Below, in pieces: positions 1 through 5,699 of a stretch of DNA of 5,699 nt. Under the pieces are notes generated by a model. The model ran no database searches. It was not told the DNA's origin and was given only the letters and a program-made list of their open reading frames with translations. This DNA comes from CAYSHJ01 sp964589725. Lineage in GTDB: Bacteria > Planctomycetota > Planctomycetia > Planctomycetales > Planctomycetaceae. Numbering within the stretch: the first letter of the stretch is position 1; the number at the start of each line of letters is the position of its first letter. Made by a program: the position numbers and the translations under genes. The stretch covers positions 1 through 5,699 of the forward strand of contig CAZPUJ010000294.1 in the NCBI GenBank assembly GCA_964589725.1, written 5' to 3'.

Positions 1-1156
1 CACCCAACAAGGCCGCTAACGTAGCGAACGTGTCAACCAAGCTCAGGGGTTCAACGCTGACCGAATCAGCCGCAACTTTGCCCGGCCAACGCACGATGTA
101 TGGCACTTGAAAACCGCCTTGAAAGACGCTGTGTTTGCCCAGCCGCAATGCGCCATTGATTTTCAATCCGGCATCCTGCGCTTTGCCCGTATGCGCCGCG
201 AGCCGCGCCGTGCCGCGATTGACGACACCACCGTTATCGCTGGTGAAAAGGATCAACGTATCTTTGGCGATGCCTTGTTGATCGAGCATTTCGAGCAAGC
301 GCCCAATGCTGCGATCAAGTTCGTGAATCCAGTCGCCATAGACACCCGCCGTGCTGGAACCAGCCGTGCGCTTGGATGGCGTGACGGGTTCGTGTACCGC
401 GACGGGCGTAAAATACAAAAAGAATGGCTTGGTCTTGTCGCGCTTTTCGATCCAGCCGATGGATTTGTCGGTGAGCGTTTCCATGACTTCTTCGTCTTCG
501 CGTTGGGGCGCGTCGAGACCGAGGAACTTGGCGTTGTTGCCGTAATAGTTCGGCCTGTCAATCGGCATCGTCTTGGCCGAGAGCAAGCCAAACACGCGCC
601 GATTCTCAACGAATACGCCCGTCAAATCGCCGTGATTGCTGGGCACTCCGAAATGATAATCAAAGCCCAGTTCCAGCGGCCCCGGCTTGAGTTCAGCGGT
701 GTAATCAACGCGCGCCGCCGTGCCATAGCCCAAATGCCATTTGCCAACAGCCGCATTTTGATAGCCGTGTTTTTTGAATAGCGCCGCCAGATTTGGGCGC
801 GAGGTTTCGATGTGCAACGGCGCATTTACGTTCAGCACGCCGAATTTCAACGAAGTCCGCCAAGCATAGCGCCCCGTCATCAACGCATAGCGCGTCGGCG
901 AACACACCGACGAAGTCGTATTCGCATCGGTGAAGCGCCGCCCTTCTTTCGCCAGCCGATCCAGGTTCGGCGTGCGTACAAGTTTCGGATCAGCGCCGTA
1001 AGCATTCGTGCTGCCATAGCCGAAATCATCCGCGAGGATAATGACGACGTTGGGTTTCGTCGCGACGTCTTTACGTGCTTGAGCTGAAATACTGACAGTC
1101 AAGGCGCACAAAAACAGTCCCAATATTACTAAACTGATTTTTCGTATTTTGTTCAT
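1..1156 (-). CDS. Secreted Cys-type sulfatase (arylsulfatase / GALNS-like), C-terminus cut by window edge
   Basis: The 385 visible codons hydrolyse a sulfate ester by family inference. The alkaline-phosphatase-fold sulfatase residues appear in order: D43 and D44 (metal; ILADDFGYG), C85 and R89 in CSPTR (C-x-P-x-R, Cys converted to formylglycine), K139 and H141 in GKWHLG, H255 in VAVHEP, D307 and N308 in FTSDNGG, and K341 in LGKHSVFQGG. By analogy with arylsulfatase A, all catalytic and metal positions reached so far are intact. A Gln (Q346) stands where many relatives have Glu in YEGG. Residues 1-27 form a Sec signal peptide (NKIRK, hydrophobic core, SISAQA), so it acts outside the cytoplasm. 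ATG 1156 is chosen because it begins this signal peptide; AAGAAG lies 4 nt upstream as a weak ribosome site. Family members usually have about 450-550 residues, so the tail is missing here. Substrate is unknown. Confidence 0.95.
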   Translation of the reverse strand, partial: MNKIRKISLVILGLFLCALTVSISAQARKDVATKPNVVIILADDFGYGSTNAYGADPKLVRTPNLDRLAKEGRRFTDANTTSSVCSPTRYALMTGRYAWRTSLKFGVLNVNAPLHIETSRPNLAALFKKHGYQNAAVGKWHLGYGTAARVDYTAELKPGPLELGFDYHFGVPSNHGDLTGVFVENRRVFGLLSAKTMPIDRPNYYGNNAKFLGLDAPQREDEEVMETLTDKSIGWIEKRDKTKPFFLYFTPVAVHEPVTPSKRTAGSSTAGVYGDWIHELDRSIGRLLEMLDQQGIAKDTLILFTSDNGGVVNRGTARLAAHTGKAQDAGLKINGALRLGKHSVFQGGFQVPYIVRWPGKVAADSVSVEPLSLVDTFATLAALLG

Positions 1157-1171
1157 GGCGCTTCTTTCTGA
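1157..1171 (-). other. Residual native leader of the sulfatase, including weak ribosome site
   Basis: The minus strand reads TCAGA-AAGAAGCGCC before ATG 1156. Because the target duplication copied TCAGA, the ten native bases nearest the start (AAGAAGCGCC) survive, and the five bases before them are also unchanged. The ribosome site, such as it is, therefore remains as before the insertion. Confidence 0.55.
1167..1171. repeat. Target-site duplication, left copy (TCTGA)
   Basis: This 5-bp TCTGA directly abuts the left inverted repeat and is identical to 2422-2426 beside the right repeat. Keeping one copy and deleting the IS gives a compact receptor-sulfatase junction. Confidence 0.88.
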
Positions 1172-1188
1172 CTCGACTTTATCCATTT
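1172..1188 (+). repeat. Left terminal inverted repeat of the IS
   Basis: This 17-bp repeat is CTCGACTTTATCCATTT and pairs exactly with the reverse complement of 2405-2421. The match stops at the next inner base. The last two bases overlap the transposase stop codon (TAA, 1189-1187), so the coding region runs into the repeat. Confidence 0.93.
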
Positions 1189-1212
1189 AAGCCGCGCCAG
1201 CTAAACAGTCAA
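1185..1212 (-). promoter_or_regulatory. Candidate outward promoter at the left IS end, facing the sulfatase
   Basis: The minus strand shows TTGACT (1212-1207), a 16-nt spacer and TTAAAT (1190-1185), so transcription would begin in or near the inverted repeat and run into the sulfatase. The -35 matches five of six consensus positions and the -10 four of six. It overlaps the end of the transposase frame, so the match may be coincidental. Confidence 0.25.
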
Positions 1213-2333
1213 GCCAATGCTCCCAAGCGGGCGCGGGAAAACTCACCGGCTCTGCCTTTTCGGCAGAGTTCATATAATTGAGCGAACGCCATAAATGCTT
1301 GCGTACCAAGATCAAACAGTCCGAGAAGGTCGCTTCTGGCTTCTCATACCAAGCCGCCGTCAGCACCGGCACTTGTCCGTCGGGTTGCAGCCGCTGGGTG
1401 AGCAAAACAACCAGCGAAAACAGGCCCAGCAGGCAGGGCGTCGTGCGCGCAATCGCCAAGTCGCTCCATTGGCGTTGCGTTTCCAAACCCAGATGTTCAC
1501 GCGCTTCCTCAAAGGTCGTCTCGACCGACCAACGCATCACGACCCATTCGATGATCTGGGCGGGCGTGGCGTCGAGTTTGGTACAGGCGAAGACTTCATT
1601 GCGCAAGTGTCCCTCCGGATCGCGCGTGATGACGTAGCGGATGGGGACGGGGGCCTCGCCCGGTGTGTACCACAGCGCGGTGCGCGCAAAGAGTTGCAGC
1701 TTCTTCTTGTGCCCGCCGTACCACGCGACCTCGACCTCTTCCCACGGCGTGTCGCGGCGTGCCGCCCATTGTTTGAGACTCTGCGTTGCCGCGCCCCTTT
1801 GCTGGGCGTTGGGCCGCGTGTGCCACACCTTCGCGGTTTGTCCCGCCTCTTGCGCGCGGCACAGCACCGTCAAAAACGGCAAGGCCCACACCCGACTACT
1901 CCACGGCAGCTTGACCAGCAACATCAACGAGAGCCATTTCAAGCCGAAACATTTGACCACATATTTGCGACTCGACCGCACCGGGTCGCGAACACCCCAC
2001 GCCCTTGATTGCTTTGCCGCGCCGCCGCTCAATCGTGTCATCCGCGCCGATCACCACGACGCCACCGGGCGGCAGCCAGAGCAGCAACAAGCCGCACAAA
2101 ATCCGGCTCGCTTGCCAGGCACTCCAACGCGCTCGATTGAGCACTCGATGGTAATTCTGAAAGGCTTTCTCCTGGCTCAAGCCGACCACGCGCAGGCAGG
2201 CCGTCACGGTGCGTTTGCCGCGCGCCAGCAGCGCGCCCAACAACAAAACTTGGGCGTAGGCCCAAGTCGGCTTGGTAAACAGCGGTTGAAAAACTACCAT
2301 CAGACTCAACAACTCGGCAGGCAGTGTGTACAT
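1187..2333 (-). pseudogene. IS4-type DDE transposase, frameshifted (DDE_5-like)
   Basis: This would catalyse cut-and-paste movement of the surrounding IS. The N-terminal part (2333 to about 1996) ends in a catalytic-Asp block IGADDTIERRRGKAIKGVG (D98/D99). The rest, in another frame (about 1996 to 1187), holds RDPVRSSRKYVVKCFGLKW, the second-Asp region FACTKLDATPAQIIEW, and the RWSVETTFEEAREHLGLE block with the catalytic Glu. The halves join perfectly if one G is removed from the GGGG run at 1998-1995 (GVG-VRDP), giving a 381-residue enzyme of normal size. As written, frame one runs on to 1896 with unrelated sequence and both products are partial. At restored residue 252 a Lys stands where relatives, as I recall them, have the second catalytic Asp. 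ATG 2333 has a good ribosome site. Sequencing error or recoding could still make it functional. Confidence 0.85.
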
Positions 2334-2341
2334 CGGGCAGA

Positions 2342-2348
2342 TTCCTCT
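2342..2348 (-). promoter_or_regulatory. Ribosome binding site of the transposase
   Basis: The minus strand reads AGAGGAA here, with GAGG about 10 nt before ATG 2333. This supports that start codon and is a stronger site than the one before the sulfatase. Confidence 0.6.
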
Positions 2349-2367
2349 TGGTGGAGTTTTCTGACCG

Positions 2368-2397
2368 AGTGTACGCCGCCTGCCGTGATTATTTCAA
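2368..2397 (-). promoter_or_regulatory. Candidate sigma70-type promoter for the transposase
   Basis: On the minus strand TTGAAA (2397-2392) and TACACT (2373-2368) are separated by 18 nt. They match five and four positions of the consensus hexamers. The site lies inside the IS just after its right repeat and ahead of the ribosome site, where an IS promoter is expected. It is a sequence match only. Confidence 0.35.
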
Positions 2398-2404
2398 AGA
2401 CCAA

Positions 2405-2421
2405 AAATGGATAAAGTCGAG
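2405..2421 (-). repeat. Right terminal inverted repeat of the IS
   Basis: This is AAATGGATAAAGTCGAG on the plus strand, an exact 17-bp inverted match to 1172-1188. It lies 71 bp upstream of the transposase ATG. Read outwards it contains an ATG, as does the left copy. Confidence 0.93.
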
Positions 2422-2426
2422 TCTGA
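2422..2426. repeat. Target-site duplication, right copy (TCTGA)
   Basis: This TCTGA directly abuts the right inverted repeat and is identical to 1167-1171. It lies 10 nt downstream of the receptor stop codon on the minus strand. Confidence 0.88.
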
Positions 2427-2436
2427 AGAAGTGTTA

Positions 2437-5400
2437 TCAAAACGTGATCCGCAACGCCACCTGCAATTCGCGCATTTGTCCGAGAATGCGCGTCAGTGCG
2501 CCCGTATTTGGTGCGAGGCGCAAGCGTTCATCCTTCGGTTTGGTTTCGTCGAAGATGGGCGTCTCAATCGTGAAGTCAGGCACATCGAAGTTGGGCTGGT
2601 TGAGCAGGTTGAAAGCCTCTACGCGAAATTGTGCGCGCATGCGTTCGCGCAGTTGGAAGTTGCGTATCAACGACAGATTGATCGGCCTAAAATTTGGCCC
2701 GCGCAAGATGCCGCGTCCGGCTGTGCCATATAGATTTGGGTTGTCGCGTTCAATCGAAGCAACTCGGCTGGGGTCGCCGAACGCGAAGGGATTGAAATAT
2801 CGTCCGGCGGGAATATCTTTGAGCGGATCGCCCAACAAATCAGGCCGATGTCCGGTGAAATCAGCGGTTTGCAATTTGGGCGTAAAAGGCCGCCCGGTTT
2901 GCATCGTCACCGTGCCGTTGACTTGCCAGCCGCTGAATAGTTTTTGTTCGATTCCTTTTCGCCTGAAAAACTTTTGCCCGCGTCCGAAGGGCAAGTCCCA
3001 CACGAGGCTGCCGGTGAAACGATGCGAGCGGTCAAAGTCTGACAGGCCATATTCGTCCGCCAGGTTGTCAGGGTTTTGCGGATATTGAAACGACGAGCCG
3101 AGCGCGCCCGCGTCCACATATGAAGCCGAGTCGAAAGATTTCGAGAACGAATAAGCGCCTTGCATAATCAGGCCGCGCCGCGCCCGACGGCGCAGGCTGA
3201 TCTGGCCGCTGTTGTAATTCGAAGTGCCGCTGTTCTCTTGATAAATGATGTCGCCGAAAGTGACATTACCGACCGTTGTGCCGATGCCCAATTGGGTCAG
3301 GCGGCGGATTTGCGGCAGCACGTAATCCACCTGCGTATTCAGCCGATTGAAATCAATCAGCGATTTATTGATGACCAGCGGATTGATGTTGTAACGGCGT
3401 CCGAGATGGCGGCCTTGCGAGCCGACATAAGAAACTTCCAGCACGAGGTCTTTGGCGAGTTCGCGTTCGATGGTCATATTGTATTGATAGATCGCGCCCA
3501 GCGGATCATTCACCGCAATGCCGCGCGGCGTGTTGAGCCCCGTCAGCGATGGCGCTTTGTTCAGCACGCTGTCAAAGCGCAAGGCATCAGGGTTATACGT
3601 GGTCGTCGTTACGTTGTAATTCAACGTATTCACAAACGGATAGCCGACTGAAAATTGCGACTTGGTCAGCGTCAGCAAACTCATGCTGTAAAACATGCCG
3701 GCGCCGCCGCGCACGACGGTTTTGTTGCCCTGGCCCAGTCGCAGCGCGAATCCGATGCGCGGCGCGAAGTTGTTGTAATCATTTTTGATCAACGCCTTGG
3801 GAAAGCTGTTATCAATCACGCAGGGCGCGACGGCTTCGGTCGCGCAAATCAGTTTGTTGACCTGCGGGACGTAATTCGAGATGCGATTGTTCTTTTCGGT
3901 CAACGGACCGAGCAGGTCGTAACGCACGCCGAGGTTGAGCGAGAGCCTGCCGTTCACGTTCCAATCATCTTGCACGTAAGCCGAACCTTGTAAGTTGCGA
4001 AAGTTGGAAGGCTTGGGCACGTCGCCCAATTGCACGGTGTGCAAATAGCCGAGCATGAAATCTACGAAACTCAGCGGGCCGCTCGACACGGCATTGGCCG
4101 GATTAGACGCGCGTCCGCGAAAGCGAAACTCGCCGCGCGGGCTGTTGTAATTGGTTTCATCGTAATGCGTCCAAAACAGTTCGCCGCCGAATTTGATGCT
4201 GTGGCCTTTTTTCACCCACGTCAGCGTATCGCTCACCTGATAGTTGCCCGCGCGAAAGCTTTGCGGCCAGCCGCCGCGATCTCCGAAATCGGGGAAGCCG
4301 TCAATGTTAATTTCAGGGAAGCCTTGCACTTCAGCGCCCACCCCGACATTGCTGATGCCGAGTTCGCGGTTCATATCGCGCCCGAAATAGCGCCCGTAAA
4401 TGAATTGCCTGGTCTGATTCAGCCCGAAGCGCAATTCGTTAATCAGCCCCGGCGTGATGACGCGCGTGAAACCCATCGCCAACAGCCGATTGTTTGATTC
4501 GGTCGTGCCGCCGAAATTGGGAAAGAAGTCGCGCGTCTGTCCCAGCGCCGGATTGAAATTGTCTGAGTTCGTCCACGCATAGCGGCCAAACAGCGTAGTT
4601 TTTTCGTTGAAACGCTGATCAATGCGCACCGACATTATGTGGCTGCGATTGTCGTTGACTGCGTTGGCGACGTAATTCATCAGCGTGCCTTCGACATTGC
4701 GCACTGGAATGAAAGGCAGCAGCTTGCGCGAGACGGGTGAAATCATGTTGTCGGGAATGACGTTGGGCGTAGGGAATTCGCGGCGCGTAACTGTAACCGC
4801 ATTCGTGGTGGGGTTGACGGTGACGGTCGGGAACAACACGCGCCCAATGTCGTCAGTCGTACCCAGTCGCCCATCTGGCCCGGCGCTGCGCAAATTGCGG
4901 AAATCGCCTTTCAGCCAATCAGGATGCGGCGCTTGCGTGCTGGCGTTGACCGAACGCCGTTCGCGAAAGCCGTCATAACTCGCAAAGAAAAAACTGCGGT
5001 TCTTGCCGGGACGCAAGGCCAAGCCGCCTTCGCCGAAGCGCGGCAACGCCAACGGCCCGCCAATCGTGCCGCCGAACTGATGGCGATTGAGTTTCTTGCT
5101 GTCCGTCGGCAGTAGGAAGGGGTCTTTGGCGTCGAATACGTCATTGCGCACGAACTCAAACAGCGAGCCGCTGAAACGATTCGTCCCCGTTTTTGAAATC
5201 ACCTGAATCTGCGCGCCCGCTGTGCGTCCATATTGCGCCGAATACGTCGAAGTCTCGACGCGAAATTCCTGAATCGTGTCGGGCGAAGTCACCACCGCTT
5301 GCCCCGCGCCGCGATCAATGCGGTTCGAGATGCCATCCTGAATGTAACCCGTCGCGTCAGAGCGCGTGCCGTTCGTATTGAGATTGCCCGTGCTTTCGGG

Positions 5401-5526
5401 CGATTCCATCACGCCGGGCAGCAGTTTGGCGAGATCAAGGTAATTGCGCCCATTGAGCGGCAGGTCTTCGATCTGGCGGGCGGTCATGACTTCGGTCTTA
5501 GCGCCCATTTCAGTATTGAGCGTCAC
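2437..5526 (-). CDS. TonB-dependent receptor (acidobacterial carboxypeptidase-regulatory/Oar-like type): plug and barrel part
   Basis: This is an outer-membrane transporter taking up a substrate too large or scarce for porins, driven by TonB; the ligand is not readable. About 1,029 residues are in the native frame. The plug begins with VTLNTEMGAKTEV and LPLNGRNYLDLAKLLPGV, then SDATGYIQDGISN and AQYGRTAGAQIQVISKTGTN. The barrel follows, with SDFDRSHRFTGSLVWDLPFG and QFRVEAFNLLNQPNF near the end, and the chain closes with LQVALRITF, a C-terminal aromatic beta-signal. Two Cys nine codons apart (KLICATEAVAPC) suggest a loop disulfide. An ATG at 5655 opens this frame further, but its first 43 residues (MRSQWFCRPH onwards, with RRRRR) are out-of-frame noise. 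The true N-terminal sequence is in the other frame (see 5523-5699). Its stop was 25 nt from the sulfatase ATG before the IS arrived. Confidence 0.93.
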   Translation of the reverse strand: MTLNTEMGAKTEVMTARQIEDLPLNGRNYLDLAKLLPGVMESPESTGNLNTNGTRSDATGYIQDGISNRIDRGAGQAVVTSPDTIQEFRVETSTYSAQYGRTAGAQIQVISKTGTNRFSGSLFEFVRNDVFDAKDPFLLPTDSKKLNRHQFGGTIGGPLALPRFGEGGLALRPGKNRSFFFASYDGFRERRSVNASTQAPHPDWLKGDFRNLRSAGPDGRLGTTDDIGRVLFPTVTVNPTTNAVTVTRREFPTPNVIPDNMISPVSRKLLPFIPVRNVEGTLMNYVANAVNDNRSHIMSVRIDQRFNEKTTLFGRYAWTNSDNFNPALGQTRDFFPNFGGTTESNNRLLAMGFTRVITPGLINELRFGLNQTRQFIYGRYFGRDMNRELGISNVGVGAEVQGFPEINIDGFPDFGDRGGWPQSFRAGNYQVSDTLTWVKKGHSIKFGGELFWTHYDETNYNSPRGEFRFRGRASNPANAVSSGPLSFVDFMLGYLHTVQLGDVPKPSNFRNLQGSAYVQDDWNVNGRLSLNLGVRYDLLGPLTEKNNRISNYVPQVNKLICATEAVAPCVIDNSFPKALIKNDYNNFAPRIGFALRLGQGNKTVVRGGAGMFYSMSLLTLTKSQFSVGYPFVNTLNYNVTTTTYNPDALRFDSVLNKAPSLTGLNTPRGIAVNDPLGAIYQYNMTIERELAKDLVLEVSYVGSQGRHLGRRYNINPLVINKSLIDFNRLNTQVDYVLPQIRRLTQLGIGTTVGNVTFGDIIYQENSGTSNYNSGQISLRRRARRGLIMQGAYSFSKSFDSASYVDAGALGSSFQYPQNPDNLADEYGLSDFDRSHRFTGSLVWDLPFGRGQKFFRRKGIEQKLFSGWQVNGTVTMQTGRPFTPKLQTADFTGHRPDLLGDPLKDIPAGRYFNPFAFGDPSRVASIERDNPNLYGTAGRGILRGPNFRPINLSLIRNFQLRERMRAQFRVEAFNLLNQPNFDVPDFTIETPIFDETKPKDERLRLAPNTGALTRILGQMRELQVALRITF

Positions 5527-5699
5527 GGATGTGCAGTGACTGTGACAGTCTCGGCGACGCCTCCTGCTTGCAAAGTAAAATTGAAGTGGCGTGATTGCGA
5601 AACTTCGAGCGTGAGATGCTGTTCGGTGCGGGCGGCAAAACCATTGGCTTCGCAACGCAACACATAAACGCCCGGCGTAACTTGCTGAAAGGCGTAACG
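5523..5699 (-). CDS. N-terminal fragment of the same receptor: carboxypeptidase-regulatory-like domain, frameshifted
   Basis: Reading in from the right edge, 58 codons encode YAFQQVTPGVYVLRCEANGF, then LEVSQSRHFNFTLQAGG and AETVTVTAHP, then a TGA at 5525-5523. The pattern of a PGxYxLxxxANGF strand followed by a FxLxAG...ETVTVTA strand is the beta-sandwich domain that precedes the plug in acidobacterial receptors. The next expected text, VTLNTE, is in the neighbouring frame starting at 5526. One extra base between the CC and GTG here would join them as TAHP-VTLNTE with no gap. The signal peptide and start of the gene lie beyond the window. Genuine mutation or a missed base in a C run are both possible. 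Confidence 0.85.
   Translation of the reverse strand, partial: RYAFQQVTPGVYVLRCEANGFAARTEQHLTLEVSQSRHFNFTLQAGGVAETVTVTAHP

Larger units (their letters stand above)
1172..2421 (-). mobile_element. Insertion sequence, 1,250 bp, IS4-superfamily type, complete ends
   Basis: The element is bounded by perfect 17-bp inverted repeats (CTCGACTTTATCCATTT at the left, its reverse complement at the right) and flanked by a 5-bp direct repeat TCTGA (1167-1171 and 2422-2426). It carries one transposase reading leftwards and nothing else. Perfect ends and an unmutated duplication point to a recent insertion. It sits between the receptor stop and the sulfatase start, disrupting neither reading frame. The transposase resembles the IS4/IS701/ISH3 group of DDE enzymes. 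A 5-bp duplication does not fit classical IS4 members, which make about 9-12 bp, so I do not assign a family. Confidence 0.93.

Noticed and set aside
253..609. Minus-strand frame of 118 codons inside the sulfatase
   Set aside because: It is an alternate frame of the sulfatase gene itself, rich in Ser, Pro and Arg, with no independent evidence.
107..781. Plus-strand open frame of 224 codons
   Set aside because: It lies antisense within the sulfatase, whose catalytic motifs are all on the minus strand; the product has no recognisable domain.
1106..1108. Lipoprotein signal in the sulfatase (Cys17)
   Set aside because: The preceding residues are LFL, which does not fit the lipobox pattern with small residues before Cys; a normal signal peptidase I site after SISAQA fits better.
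1995..1998. Programmed frameshifting of the transposase as the primary explanation
   Set aside because: IS recoding is usually -1 on A-rich slippery runs with a downstream structure; here +1 on GGGG would be needed. It was kept only as an alternative.
1295..2414. Long plus-strand open frames across the IS (237 and 257 codons)
   Set aside because: They are antisense to the transposase, low in complexity and rich in Arg, and match no family I know. GC-rich third positions explain them.
2422..2436. Rho-independent terminator after the receptor
   Set aside because: The rebuilt CTTCTT/AAGAAG stem is short and AT-rich and has no following T tract; the present sequence has the stem split by the IS.
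2407..2733. Plus-strand frame beginning MDKVESEE at the right IS end
   Set aside because: Its ATG is the one carried by the inverted repeat; the rest is antisense to the receptor's C-terminus.
2324..4497. Further plus-strand frames opposite the receptor (e.g. 2324-3088, 3160-3651, 4030-4497)
   Set aside because: All are shadows of a well-supported minus-strand receptor and show no ribosome sites or domains.

Overview
The window reads almost entirely on the minus strand and looks like a chromosomal piece of a moderately GC-rich Gram-negative bacterium, most likely an Acidobacteriota member. The basis is the outer-membrane receptor type: a carboxypeptidase-regulatory-like N-terminal domain, a plug with the LPLNGRNYLDL signature, and a roughly 900-residue barrel ending in Phe. 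This receptor type is greatly expanded in that phylum. The taxonomic call is inference from protein style, not from a marker gene.

Layout in transcription order (right to left): (1) 5699-2437, a TonB-dependent receptor whose start lies beyond the window and whose frame is broken by a one-base shift near 5526-5528. (2) 2436-1157, a spacer now dominated by a 1,250-bp insertion sequence (1172-2421). It has perfect 17-bp terminal inverted repeats, a 5-bp target duplication and an IS4-type DDE transposase that is itself frameshifted in a four-G run. (3) 1156-1, a secreted formylglycine-dependent sulfatase, open at the left edge. It has no stop inside the window, so a search for closed reading frames would miss it.

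Removing the IS and one copy of the duplication restores a 25-nt spacer between the receptor stop (TGA) and the sulfatase ATG. The two genes were therefore almost certainly neighbours in one operon before the insertion. The inferred joint role is capture of a large or sulfated organic substrate at the outer membrane and removal of its sulfate esters outside the cytoplasm. The substrate itself cannot be read from the sequence.

The insertion also left several local oddities. The terminal repeat carries an ATG in frame with the sulfatase, directly after the transposase stop. A candidate outward promoter lies at that IS end. The target site sits at the tip of a small palindrome. Both frameshifts in the window fall at G/C runs, so sequencing or assembly error has to be excluded before calling either gene dead. 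I found no RNA genes, CRISPR arrays or convincing new multi-gene system, and no gene-free stretch over 300 bases.
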